From contig CM026427.1 of assembly GCA_014871385.1 (NCBI GenBank), positions 16,004,930 through 16,068,929 on the forward strand: a stretch of 64,000 nucleotides of DNA. Reading direction: 5' to 3'. The notes below the pieces were generated by a model. That model saw only the letters and a list, made by a program, of their open reading frames with translations. It ran no database searches and had not been told where the DNA came from. This DNA is from Ceratodon purpureus. Lineage: Eukaryota > Streptophyta > Bryopsida > Pseudoditrichales > Ditrichaceae. The translations under genes were made by a program, and so were the position numbers. Below, one piece after another: positions 11,793 through 22,057 of the stretch; position 1 is the first letter of the stretch, and each line of letters starts with the position of its first letter.

Positions 11793-12584
11793 ATGGCTAT
11801 GGCAGCAGCAGGCTGCAATCCCATGAGCATGACTCCCCTCTCCTTGCAGACACACAAGAATCACAGAAGAGCTCCCAACAACCAGCAAAGGGTCAAGAGC
11901 GGCTCTTACCAGAGACATGGGCGGCCATTCAGCACTTCCTTTAATGCTCCACATCAGAAGAGAGTAAACGCAAGACGTATATGCATAAGAGCGGTACACG
12001 AACGAGATGGAGAGCCAGGGAAATGCAACAAGTGTAAAGATGAGAATGACAACATGGATGCACCAATGTGCGAAGAAAAAACTGAAACGAAAGCCCTTGC
12101 ATCTCCAGAACAACGAGAACCTGCGAAGGAGGACCAACAGCAGCAGCAATCCTGTGCGGAACGAGCGAAGCCCCCACCACCACGGGGAGGGTTTCTCTAC
12201 TTCTGCAAATTAGGTTTTTGTAAAGGAACAACGTCAAGCGACACAGAATTGAAGCATGAAGACGTGCAAGATGATTCCACGAATTCGAAGCATGAATACC
12301 TGCAACATGAGTCCACAGAATCGAAGCATCAAGATGGGCAACGTGAAAGATTGAAGCAGCAACATGGTCGCGCGCATGCCATCCGCTGTAGGTTGCGAAT
12401 CTGGTGGGAGTATGCTACCCGGCCACAGAACTTGTTGGCAGCGTTTTTAACTGGATTGTTGTTGTATGCATTTGCGTTGTTCGGATGGCGAGTCATGGTG
12501 GTTGCTATGGACGTCACTCTGTTCGTGTTGAAGTGCTCTTTCGTTGCCATAGTTCTACTTTTCATGTACATTCTCTTGATTTGA
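11793..12584 (+). CDS. Unrecognised protein with transit-like N-terminus and two C-terminal membrane spans
   Basis: Intronless, 263 residues, clear ATG (MAMAAAGCNPMSMTPLSL). The first 65 or so residues are rich in Ser, Thr, Asn, Arg and His and lack acidic residues, suggesting a chloroplast or mitochondrial transit peptide. The middle is acidic and Gln-rich and holds a CNKCKDENDNMDAPMC stretch with two Cys pairs. Residues about 149-184 form three degenerate 12-residue repeats of the type T-E-S-K-H-E-x-x-Q-x-E-S, encoded by 36-bp DNA repeats (about 12241-12348). The C-terminus has two hydrophobic spans (LLAAFLTGLLLYAFALFGW and the final LFVLKCSFVAIVLLFMYILLI). I do not recognise the family. 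An organelle membrane protein is the most I can infer. Confidence 0.66.
   Translation: MAMAAAGCNPMSMTPLSLQTHKNHRRAPNNQQRVKSGSYQRHGRPFSTSFNAPHQKRVNARRICIRAVHERDGEPGKCNKCKDENDNMDAPMCEEKTETKALASPEQREPAKEDQQQQQSCAERAKPPPPRGGFLYFCKLGFCKGTTSSDTELKHEDVQDDSTNSKHEYLQHESTESKHQDGQRERLKQQHGRAHAIRCRLRIWWEYATRPQNLLAAFLTGLLLYAFALFGWRVMVVAMDVTLFVLKCSFVAIVLLFMYILLI
12241..12348 (+). repeat. 36-bp in-frame tandem repeat, three copies
   Basis: Each copy encodes a 12-residue unit (TELKHEDVQDDS, TNSKHEYLQHES, TESKHQDGQRER). The copies have diverged, so the array is not recent. Confidence 0.65.
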
Positions 12585-13625
12585 AACAGTAAAAACACGT
12601 GAGATATTGAGGAAACGGAGACGGTAATTGCATGAGAATGCTGCACAATGCTCAGGTACCACCCTAGTTGCTGGCTTCAGGAGAGGATCTGATTACGGTA
12701 CACATGCTTCCAGTGAAAGGATTACAAATAGAAATGCGAGCTTTGAAACATAATTTACAAAATCTGTATCACATCTTCCTGATTTATGTGCAGTTTGACA
12801 CCATCTGTATCCGAGTCATGCAACAAAACACCAGATGTGCTACCAACAAAACTGAAACTTACAAAATTTTAGAAAGCTCAATGGATTCTAAATTTTGGAA
12901 TGTGAATTATATTGACCCCTCAATTACAATACACCTCCCCTGTACTGTAGTTTTTGCAAACCTGAAAGGCATCTTTGAAGACTAAGTGCATACTGCAGAA
13001 AATGATCAAGAAAAATTCAATGAATTGATGAGATGTAAAGAAACGTAGGAAGGTACTGATCTCACAGCATTGGAGGAATCATAAAACTGAGGAAGCTAGT
13101 CCCAGAACACCAGGTGACAACGATGATCGCTGGACTGGGCTTTAGCTTAGTCCGCAGCTTCTATGATTATTGGGTGACTTTGGATTGCTTCAGAAATCAA
13201 CAGAGTAGCTGCAAGGACCAGAGCTTTCAAACAAATACATTTATTGATTAGAGTATGATCCAATGTATATAACATACAAATCCTAGTGCATGTAACGTTT
13301 CCTGCAAACCTGAACCACGGCAAAGTGGTTGAGATGAGCAACAGTAAATCACTTGTGCACAACTAAGTCGACAGCAAAAGAAAGCTGAAACCCTCACTCA
13401 AGGCGCTGTACAGATTGGTTTTTTGAAGAAGAAAGTAGTGGCATTCCGCAATTTTGAAATACAACTAAATTACAGTTGAGTCAGGATATTCTAAAAGTTG
13501 AAAACCTCTTGACGAGCTTCTAGTAAGTGAGGACAAGACAGCTGGATGATGAAATGGATAGTGTTTTGAACCTGGTTGTTGCAATTTGGTCTCGATCCCT
13601 CCATCTCCAGTGAGGGAGCAATTCA
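12585..13625. other. Convergent intergenic spacer, no gene seen
   Basis: About 1 kb between the 3' end of the 11.8-kb gene and the 3' end of the minus-strand 13.6-kb gene. Short open frames only, none with recognisable features. Presumably holds both 3' UTRs. Confidence 0.5.
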
Positions 13626-14264
13626 TCAGTACCCTGTTCCTTGATTTGCAATTGGAATTACAGATCTATAACTTTTTAAGTATTCTGGATGGTGTTTCGC
13701 GAAACCAATCGGCCTGTATCGAGCTGGCGAATTCTTCTCGTAATCGAGAAGGCCCTGAAGTTCATTCTGAAGGAATTCACGAGCAGTGGACGTGATGTCA
13801 GGATCAGTGATACATCGCTTGAGTATGTTCTGAGCGGCATGGAATGCATACTTCCAGCAGTTGGCTGTGAAGAGGTTGTAATCAGGTCTATCACTTCCCA
13901 AAATTTGGATCAACTCCGAAGCTTTCATGGTGATTCCCAGAAGATTGCACTTGTGACGACAGTATCCGGTGTCAGGGTCATTTTCTAGGATGACCATGTG
14001 GATGCCTGCCGGTCTCAGCCTCGTCTTCCCTAACTTCTCTGCCAAGATAAATTTCTCAGATGAAAGGTCCACTATGATGTACTCGTGCTGTCCAAGTCCT
14101 GGAATTAGTAGCTTCCCACTTCTTTGAAACCCTCCAATCGATCCCAACGGCCTCTGCATGATCGCCAGAGACGTCACAGTAACATTTGTGTTGCTCATAC
14201 TCTGCAATTCTGAGCACACATATAAATCCCCGGAGCTTGCAATAATCGATGCCGTGTTACCCAT
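13626..14264 (-). CDS. Unrecognised N-myristoylation-type protein with an NCW motif
   Basis: Intronless, 212 residues, ATG at 14264. The N-terminus MGNTASIIAS fits the eukaryotic N-myristoylation signature (Gly2, small residue at position 6), so membrane attachment is likely if that Met is used. His60 (LGQHEYIIVDLS) is followed by beta-rich sequence and by YNLFTANCWKYAFHAAQNIL with Cys136. A His followed some 75 residues later by a Cys in an x-N-C-W/Q/N-x-(Y/F) helix recalls LRAT/NlpC-P60-like and PPPDE thiol folds, where these residues are catalytic. This is a resemblance by eye, not an established assignment. No membrane span is visible. Confidence 0.68.
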   Translation of the reverse strand: MGNTASIIASSGDLYVCSELQSMSNTNVTVTSLAIMQRPLGSIGGFQRSGKLLIPGLGQHEYIIVDLSSEKFILAEKLGKTRLRPAGIHMVILENDPDTGYCRHKCNLLGITMKASELIQILGSDRPDYNLFTANCWKYAFHAAQNILKRCITDPDITSTAREFLQNELQGLLDYEKNSPARYRPIGFAKHHPEYLKSYRSVIPIANQGTGY

Positions 14265-15523
14265 GACGCAAATATTTGCCGAACACCAGTATTGAAATGT
14301 TTAAATTCGGCGACAACCAAATTCTTTGCTATCTGCACAACCAATAATGAAGTCGATCCCTTATTTCAGTGGACGAAGAGTCTTTCAGATTTCAGCAAAG
14401 ACGTTGCAAATGAAGCAGAATCTAAGACCTAAGAACTCTCCGAGTCTGCTCTCTCATTGTCACATTCTCTTAGATTAGAAAACATTGACGAGGTTTGCAT
14501 TAGCATACCTCGTTATTGCCATGTCTCCACCGAACACTTCCCTTCAGCCTTGAATGAGCAAATCCACTGGTTTCCAAAACTTCTAGAACACGGTGTTTCT
14601 CAAGAGTGTGTCAAACTGATAAGCCTCACACGTGATTTCATTGTGATCAAGAGAGTCCGAATGCAAAAACCGCTTGGCCCACCCCTAGTTCCCTGCACAT
14701 TTTAAAACTAATTTACCAATGAATAAACTTAGACATCAGCTCTCTCTCTCTTTCACACACACACACACACTCTGATCGTAGTGGATGTCCACAATACGCA
14801 TTATTATTTTAATCGATCTCTGCGGTAAAAGATTGCGAGAGCAGGCAGAATTGAGCATGAACCTGTACACTGTCAAAAACATCGCCACAAATTCAAACGA
14901 ACAGATCCCACAAGATCTACTGAAACGAGATAAAATGGAGCTCAAACCACATAACTCGTCATGCATCTGACCTACATGAAAACCATAAAACAAATTCCTA
15001 CATATTCGTGAAATGAAACTGACTTGAACATTACAGCTTCGCAAAATTCCTCTATCACACCATGAGAAGATGCTATTCCTCACCTTGTATCAAAGAAAAT
15101 ATAACGTGAGAGACGCTCCTTGCGAGCAGCATGCAACCATGCCTGCCGGGAGGTTAGAATCCGCAGACACTCAGAAGAAGCGCCTTGTACCAGTTACGAC
15201 CTCACTTCGCAAAATTCGCTGCGAATCAACTGTACCTCACAAAAAACGGTGCACTCACTAAGCCTCTCAAAAAACCATCATCACAACTGACGAGCTGAGC
15301 AATATCACATCAAAGCGGAATACGACTATGAGAGGCAGAAACAGGACTCGCAAGCTTAACAAAGCCAAAAATTCGTCCACGCCTGGTCGGTGAAGAAAAC
15401 CAACAACTTAAGGCAGAGGAAACTCTATGAAAAATTTCACAAGTTGGGCTCTAGATAGCAGTTCATGGTAACGTGTACTTATGGCATTGTCTCTCCGTTA
15501 GTACCCACATCGGAGGTAATCAA
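14265..15523. other. Intergenic, promoter side of the 13.6-kb gene
   Basis: Contains a mixed CT/AC microsatellite at about 14741-14770. No gene recognised. Confidence 0.45.
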
Positions 15524-15925
15524 TCACCATAGGAAGCCGTTTTCCGCAACTTCAACCGAGGAAGGTGTTGTCTGCGATGGGCCACTGTTATCTCGGACCA
15601 TGTTCTGGATCTCGGCAACTGTCAGTCAAGACATTTGACATAACAAATCCCACACAACCACGCGCATCTCTCCACGTAAATCGTTTCAGAGAATTATCAG
15701 AGAGCATCTTCTATATTTCGTACCTGTGACTGCTGTGCTGCCAAGTGTGCCGATCATTCGCATGTAAAATAGTCTAGATGCGAGCTTTGCAAACCTCGGT
15801 TTCCACTTCATGATTCCGGAACCAGTTCCAGAACTCCTTTCGGAGCTTCCGTCTTCTTCATTTGATCTTTTCCAGCACTTCCTGCTCCAGAAACCAGCTC
15901 TCGAGCAGCTTGTGTTTTGAACCAT
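15524..15925 (-). CDS. Small unrecognised two-exon protein (98 residues)
   Basis: Exons 15724-15925 and 15524-15618 join in phase 1 (donor GTACGA, acceptor CTGACAG) to give 98 residues beginning MVQNTSCSRAGFWSRKCW and ending VEVAENGFLW. Upstream of 15925 the frame stays open to a stop near 16066 but has no ATG. The middle (GIMKWKPRFAKLASRLFYM, then RMIGTLGSTAVTVAEIQ) is basic and hydrophobic and could be an amphipathic organelle-targeting or membrane-contact segment. I do not recognise the family. Clean splice borders plus the spliced frame closing at a stop support a real gene. Confidence 0.55.
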
Positions 15926-18893
15926 CGCGTACTGTGTTTTTTGACGTGGATGGCTTGGAGGATTGACACGAGGAGATGCACAGTGTGCGAAAAGCTCTAG
16001 GGTTTGCTGGATCGGTGGCTTACACGATTGGCAGGCTGTGGATATCAGTCGGGAAGTGGTCAATCAAAGCATAGTTTAGGAGCGTTTCTCAGCTGTTCGG
16101 AAGATCTGAAGGTGTTCGTCGCTGGAGAGCAATGGCACCGATTTCCGGCGACCTTCGATGTGTGATTGCCATGGCTAGTGACGGCGTCTTCGGAGCTTCC
16201 CTCCCATGCTCGACATGGGTTTTTCCTGGATCAAGGATTTCGTGACGGGCAATCGAACTGTGGGTTCTCAGCTGGAATTGGCCGAACGATCGCAATTGCT
16301 ACGGCCATGTATGAAGCCATACAACGTCGCTGGATCCATACTTTTGATGAAGAGTTCATCGACTTGTAATGTTTCAAAACACAGCCTACATGCTGAATCT
16401 GGTGCTCAATTGTGTGAGAGTGAGTCGATCAGGGCACATGCTGATCGTCAATTCTAGCTCACAGTTGACAGAAACATATGTCGGACAAGTAGTTTCTGAA
16501 TTCACTGCATGTGCAGACCGAGGAATTTCAGTGTCGATCATCGTCTCTCTTAATGATATCACACATCTTGTGCCGGAAGAGCAGAGCCTAGAGGGAAGCA
16601 AGATCAACAATCAGAGAGATGAGTGATCTGCATACTGCTTCCCACTTGGAGAAATTATCTACCATGACCGGAAGTTAATTCCATGATTGTTTCTCATATC
16701 AACCTCGAATTCAATTCTCCTGCTGCAGCATTTCAGAAGGAGGGGTATGCCCAAGAGCTGTTGGATAATCAGCAAACTGGTGAAATTATTTTGAGGGAAA
16801 ATTTATGAACCTCTGCAGACAACTTATTCGGTGAATAGTCACAGCATAGCAGAGCTGTCGGTGTTGCATTTTGAGTTTGCAGACTTGTGAAGAATTGTCT
16901 CCCGAAACATTGTGTGTGCACATTTTTGTGTGCATTAAATTGCAATCTTGCATTCTAATGCACTGTATTCTAACGTGGAGACCAAATGAATTCCAAAACT
17001 ACATATTGTGTCCCAGGTGTTTTTCTTAGATCATTTATGAAATGAACAAAATATTCTTCCGTAATTACAAGCTGGTCATCGTATCATGCTACACAGGGCG
17101 CCCTTTGAAGTGTGTCAGTAAGCATTTCGCCAACATGTTACTCAATAATGAAGACAGCTTCCTGTGCAATGTTGCAAAGAGCTTGGTCTCCCATGGTTGC
17201 AATCCTGCATTCTCTCAGGTTCAACCCGCTGCAAATACTTGATGTTGCATGCGCCTCACCACCTGATGCAATGCAACAGGCCAAAGAAGCGCTCTGTGTG
17301 CCCCCAAAAACAACCCCTGCATTCTTGTCATGTCTTGTCATGTCAGGGCGGTGCTATTGAGTGTGATGCCACCACTCGGCTGTGCTTTGACAAGTTCAGG
17401 CGTCCAGTGTCCCTCTTGCAATCTCATGAGGTAGTCAAACTGTCAAGATCTGTTCACAAGATTTTGACATATTCCATCTGCTACAACGTCTCTCCAGCAA
17501 GCTTTTCTTGTACATGACATACCTGTAGGAGCGGCCAACCAACCTCCTATTTGCAATTTGGGTCTATCAGTACTGGGAAAGGTGGACCTGGAAATAGTGT
17601 CCTGGGACAATAGCACTTTGTCATGGTGTACCAAATGTGCAGGTGCTCCAAGTTGTAGTGTACTCTTGTACATGGAGATGTGGGCTCTATGTGCAGCGCC
17701 TTTTTCTCTACCAAAAGAGAGAATGCCATAAACATGAGTTTATACAAGTGACGTACTTCAGGTCAAAAAGCCGTTGAGATGGGTCATTTCTGTCAGACCA
17801 TTCATACAGGCATAATAGGTGTTTTCCCTTTGTATATAATTCATGACGGCAGAGTACAAGCTGCAAAATAGGCAGTTGTGACTGGCCACAGAAAGATGCC
17901 ACCACCTGGCTGCAAATTGAAAGTGGTACTTTCCTATTGTTGACGGCCGTTGCAACATACTTGATGAAAGCCATGGAGCTACCGTACCTATTTGTGTGAT
18001 TGTCTATGCGCATTGCGGACTGTAGGAGAAAATGTGGCATGATGCTGCGTGTAAGTAATCAAAGCCAACTTTGCAATGATCCTTGTGGTGTAACTTATGA
18101 CAGATTGATGAAGTATGATTACACTGGTGCATGTTCTAATACTCATGCTGGCTGATTGATGTCAATAAACCTTCCCTCCAGTATGACTCAATAGTTCCTT
18201 ATACAAGAATCAACGTGGAGCAAATAATGCTATCCTGCGCAGATTCATTAACACACTATGTTACCAAAACAAGGAAAGGCCAAAAACACGAGAGCTTCAG
18301 CAGGGGGGAACGAAGGAAACCTGAAGGGACACAGGAGCTTGGTTTCTGAGATCATAACAAAGGCATAACTTGCCTTAATACTCAACACAAATTATGCCTA
18401 CTTGACAGTAACCAATGTGTGGAGTCCTTTGTAGTAAACCAATATAACAAGGCTTCAGTAGTGAACACTATGGTCTATCCAATTGCCAAGCCTTACTCCA
18501 CAGGAAGGTACACAAACTAGTTTATTACAGAGTACTGCGCATAGAACGTGATTTCACCATGTTGGCATTCTTCACCAGTGATATGACATTCTTCACAAGG
18601 GTGGGATTCTTCGCAGTTAAGTGTACCGAACATTTTATTCCACATTCTATGTCCAGATGTAAGTTATTTCTATCTGTCTGGATATGTGGGCCTCTTTGAA
18701 ATCCCCAAATCCATTTTGTCAGAACTGAATAATTGCATCATTGGGCTCTTGTTCCAAATTGGCTGCTGTTCTAGAACTGTGAATGACTGATTGAGGCAGT
18801 TAATCGACTTATCTCCCAAATTGTTCTTTGACACGAGTGAGATCAAACAAAATTGGCCAGAGCATAATCTAAATACCACTGACACAAAGTTGA
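15926..18893. other. Gene-poor stretch of about 3 kb
   Basis: Upstream flank of the small 15.5-kb gene, then mixed-composition DNA. Several open frames of 60-118 codons occur on both strands around 16.1-18.0 kb, but none shows a domain, presequence or splice structure I can defend. Confidence 0.45.
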
Positions 18894-19074
18894 CATGAGC
18901 AAGTTTTTTTTTTTTTTTTTTTTTGAGCAGCCAGGAGAGAAGACCGGAGCCCATATGGGGTTCCATCAGGCAGGTCTTTGTTTTCTGGTGAAATCAAACC
19001 GGCAACCCCGGGGAGAGTTGAGAAATATCAGCCATCACTTGGTAGTTTACGGTCATTTCGGACAATGAACAAGT
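18894..19074 (-). mobile_element. Truncated tRNA-derived SINE copy with poly(A) tail
   Basis: Read on the minus strand, the element starts TCCGAAATGACC.TAAACTACC, the same start as the SINE at 59.4 kb. It carries a degenerate box B (GCCGGTTTGATTTC) and ends in about 20 A residues (a T run on the plus strand at about 18905-18924). Flanks CATGAGCAAGT (18894-18904) and CAATGAACAAGT (19063-19074) look like an imperfect target-site duplication. Total length is about 160 bp between them. Confidence 0.6.
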
Positions 19075-19406
19075 AAGTTTGAAACATGATGTAACTTCCC
19101 TTTGACTGATTAAATTTTTGTTAGGTGAATTTCGCAGCGCCAATATTCAAAACACAGTCAGTGTGTTTGTGTAAGAAAAGTTTATCAATGAGTTAGGTTA
19201 TTCTCTTTGAGTGAGTTACTCTTTACAGGGCACTCATTTTCCACATTCCTTACAAACATGAAGCCATCACTAAAACTTGCAAAAATTTACTAATAATACA
19301 TAGGCTAATATCAAACATAGTAGGTAGGACCATCTCTTTCCATCATTATAATGGACTTACATTCGATTCCATACAACATGTATTGTACAGTACATCGCTA
19401 TTGCAA

Positions 19407-19755
19407 TAAGGTAGAGATGGGTATTCCCGTCAGTTTAAGCCATTCAGCATATTTGGGATTGAGAAAACTATGGGTATAAAATTTATACAAATAGAAGTTA
19501 GATCGAAAATCACAAATCTGATTTTTTAATATTTTTTTCAAAATTTATCAAATTTTCATGAATATTTGAAGTGCAACATTGTAGACCACTATCTCCGTGA
19601 GTTACTATATGCAATACAAAGATTCTTGCATAGAGAACATGATAGGTTGTTATACAATCTGTTGAGTGTGGTAGTCAGGTGTTGTCTGCTCCGATATTGG
19701 TGCACTAATAGGCCACGGAATTAGAACCCTCACGGGAATACCCATCTCTACCTTA
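19407..19755. mobile_element. MITE with 24-bp perfect inverted ends, TA target site
   Basis: 19407-19430 is the exact reverse complement of 19732-19755 (ends TAAGGTAGAGATGGG...). Taking the outer TA as target duplication, the inverted repeat starts AGGTAGAG. The 349-bp interior is AT-rich and noncoding. A diverged relative lies at 47343-47751. TA duplication suggests a Tc1/mariner-type origin, though the end sequence is not the classic Stowaway one. Confidence 0.75.
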
Positions 19756-21215
19756 GTTCTCTTTGTTATGATTCAGTTTGCTTGCCACTTAAATCCCCAC
19801 TACATGTACATAAGGGTGTGGAATCACAACCTCTAGCTGTGAATAATGGGTGACTGTGCTCTAGTAACTCCCTAACCCTGGCTTGTCCGATGAGTGCCTG
19901 ATTGTTCTTTTATCCTTGCAATGAATTTTGTTCATTTGCTTCCAAAAAAAAATGATAAATAATGGGTGACTCATAATTAAAAGTTGCCATTGAGAATTGC
20001 AAGAATTTCTGAAATTAAATTAGGTCCAACGCAAGGTAAGGAGTTCAAACTTTAGTAGCAATGGCACATCATAGCCTTTTGTGATTAGAAGATTTCCAAA
20101 AGGATTCAAATTCTAGACCTACACATCCCAAAACATGACATTGGGCCTCCCTATAATCTCAAATCAGCATCTAAAATCTCAGGCTGGCCTATCATTCACG
20201 GGTAGACTCCCGCTCTTAGGATTTATATATTTGATAGTAGCAGTTTAACAACTGCAACTAAGAACTTTTTTTATTCTCTTTTATGTGGATTATTAAATAA
20301 TGTGATGCTCAATTAACAAAGTTTATATTACATATACTTATGATCTCAAATAATTTAGGCTCTATAGTAATGTATGACTCCGAAGGCTTAACTTTTATTT
20401 TATGTTCTCAAATAGTTTCAATCAAAATATAGCCCAATTGATGTTGGTTTCTTAGTTGAAGAAGACTACATTCACAGAAGTATTCTTAAATTTCGTAGAT
20501 TGCTCATGATAATTTGGTCCATACTAAGCAAAATAAAAAATGTAATAGCTCAAATTATAACTTGTAAAATCAACCTAAAATAACAAAAAATTGAACTACA
20601 ATAGAGAATTTGCAGCTTTATAAATGAATCGAACTACAATAGACGATTTGCAATTAATAAGTTTTAGAATTTGATTTTTTGAATAAAATTTAAATAAGAG
20701 ATTCATTTGAATATCCATTGAAAGTCTTATAATTTTTTGTTCATTCCTTCATTTTTATGTAAATTCTCTACATATGTTATTCTTTACGTATGTAAATTCT
20801 TAACTATCATTAACATTAAAAATTTAATAAGTTCAAATATTCTAAAGTGTTATATATAAACATCTTATCAATGAACAGATAGCATATGAATTACAATCAT
20901 TTTAGACCTTATGTATGTCTAATTATAAATTCTGAAATTTTAAGCAAAAGGTCTAATACTTTCCAAAAGAGAATATTAGTCATTAAGCTTTCATTATTTT
21001 TATTTTTGAAGTGCTTACCTATGGTGTTAATGTATGGAAATGAAAAAAATTATTGCATTACATTTTAGTCATTTTGCTTCCTTGAAAACCTCTTCCTTTA
21101 CGTGCTCGATATAAGAAAGAAGTCTTTAAGCATTCCTTCATGTGATAGTAGTAATATAGGTTGTATCTAGTATGGAAATGCAATACAACACCTTCAAAGT
21201 TATATATACAGCCCT
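19756..21215. other. AT-rich noncoding spacer
   Basis: No gene. A 22-bp unit (GAACTACAATAGA.GATTTGCA type) occurs twice, at about 20593 and 20631. Otherwise nothing recognised. Confidence 0.5.
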
Positions 21216-22057
21216 TTAACCCCTAAAGTTGAAAGGCCTCAAAACTGCCAAAAATACTCAAAATTAGACTCATTCAATACAAAGTGTAAGTTTTTAAGTT
21301 TTTATGTGTTTTGGGGAGAACAACCGTAGGATCTAGTACCTTACTTGTACATGTATATGTACCTCAAATATTAGGTTCAAACTCCTTACCGTTTGTCAGA
21401 TCATAATGTTCTAAGTTGAAAGAAAAGTATATTTCCCTTATTGCGAAATGGATTTCAAGTGTTTCGTGAGCCGAAAAAACCAATTTCAAAAGCAAACTAG
21501 ATTTGAGGCTCTTCAAATTCTTGTTTCTAGATGATTTAGAAATATGTTTATGCACTTTTTCCTAATTCGACCTACAAAACCTAAAAATATGTTTGATTTT
21601 TCAAATCGAGGTATGCTGAAATTCAAATGCAAAGGCCAGCCTATGATAGTAAAAACGGCATACGGAGAAATATTGGATTGCAAGTCCAAGCGGTGAGATT
21701 ATGCCTTCAAATTTTATTTACATGTACAAAAAACAAAACTTCAAAAAAAAAAACAAAATCTCAAATTTTGGTGAAGTTTCGAAGTTTCTGTGATCAAATT
21801 AATTTTGGGCAGATTTTGAGCATATACTGCAATTTCGGGCAGATTTTAGCATGCCCAAATAGTGTTTTCAAATTTTGATTGCGGATATCTCCTAAAGTAT
21901 GAGGAATTTCGAAGCATGATTGGTCTTGTTAGAAAGATATGAAAACTTCCCATGTTGTGCCAAAGTTACAGCCACATCCGGTAAAATTTGTCTCATAGGG
22001 AGCCTGACCGAACCCTAAATCATACCAAAAGTGCTCAGTTGATGCTTTAGGGATTAA
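21216..22057 (+). mobile_element. TTAA-flanked MITE, copy 1 of 4
   Basis: 842 bp bounded by TTAA on both sides (21216-21219, 22054-22057). Left end CCCCTAAAGTTGAA, right end reverse complement TCCCTAAAGCATCA. The interior shares a block around 21330-21420 (CCGTAGGATCTAGTACC ... GTCAGATCATAATGTTC) with the copies at 43.5 and 62.3 kb, and contains GGGCAGATTTT twice. No coding capacity. Confidence 0.72.

Noticed and set aside
17042..17517. Cluster of short frames on the plus strand
   Set aside because: Frames overlap each other without splice signals or motifs; treated as chance.
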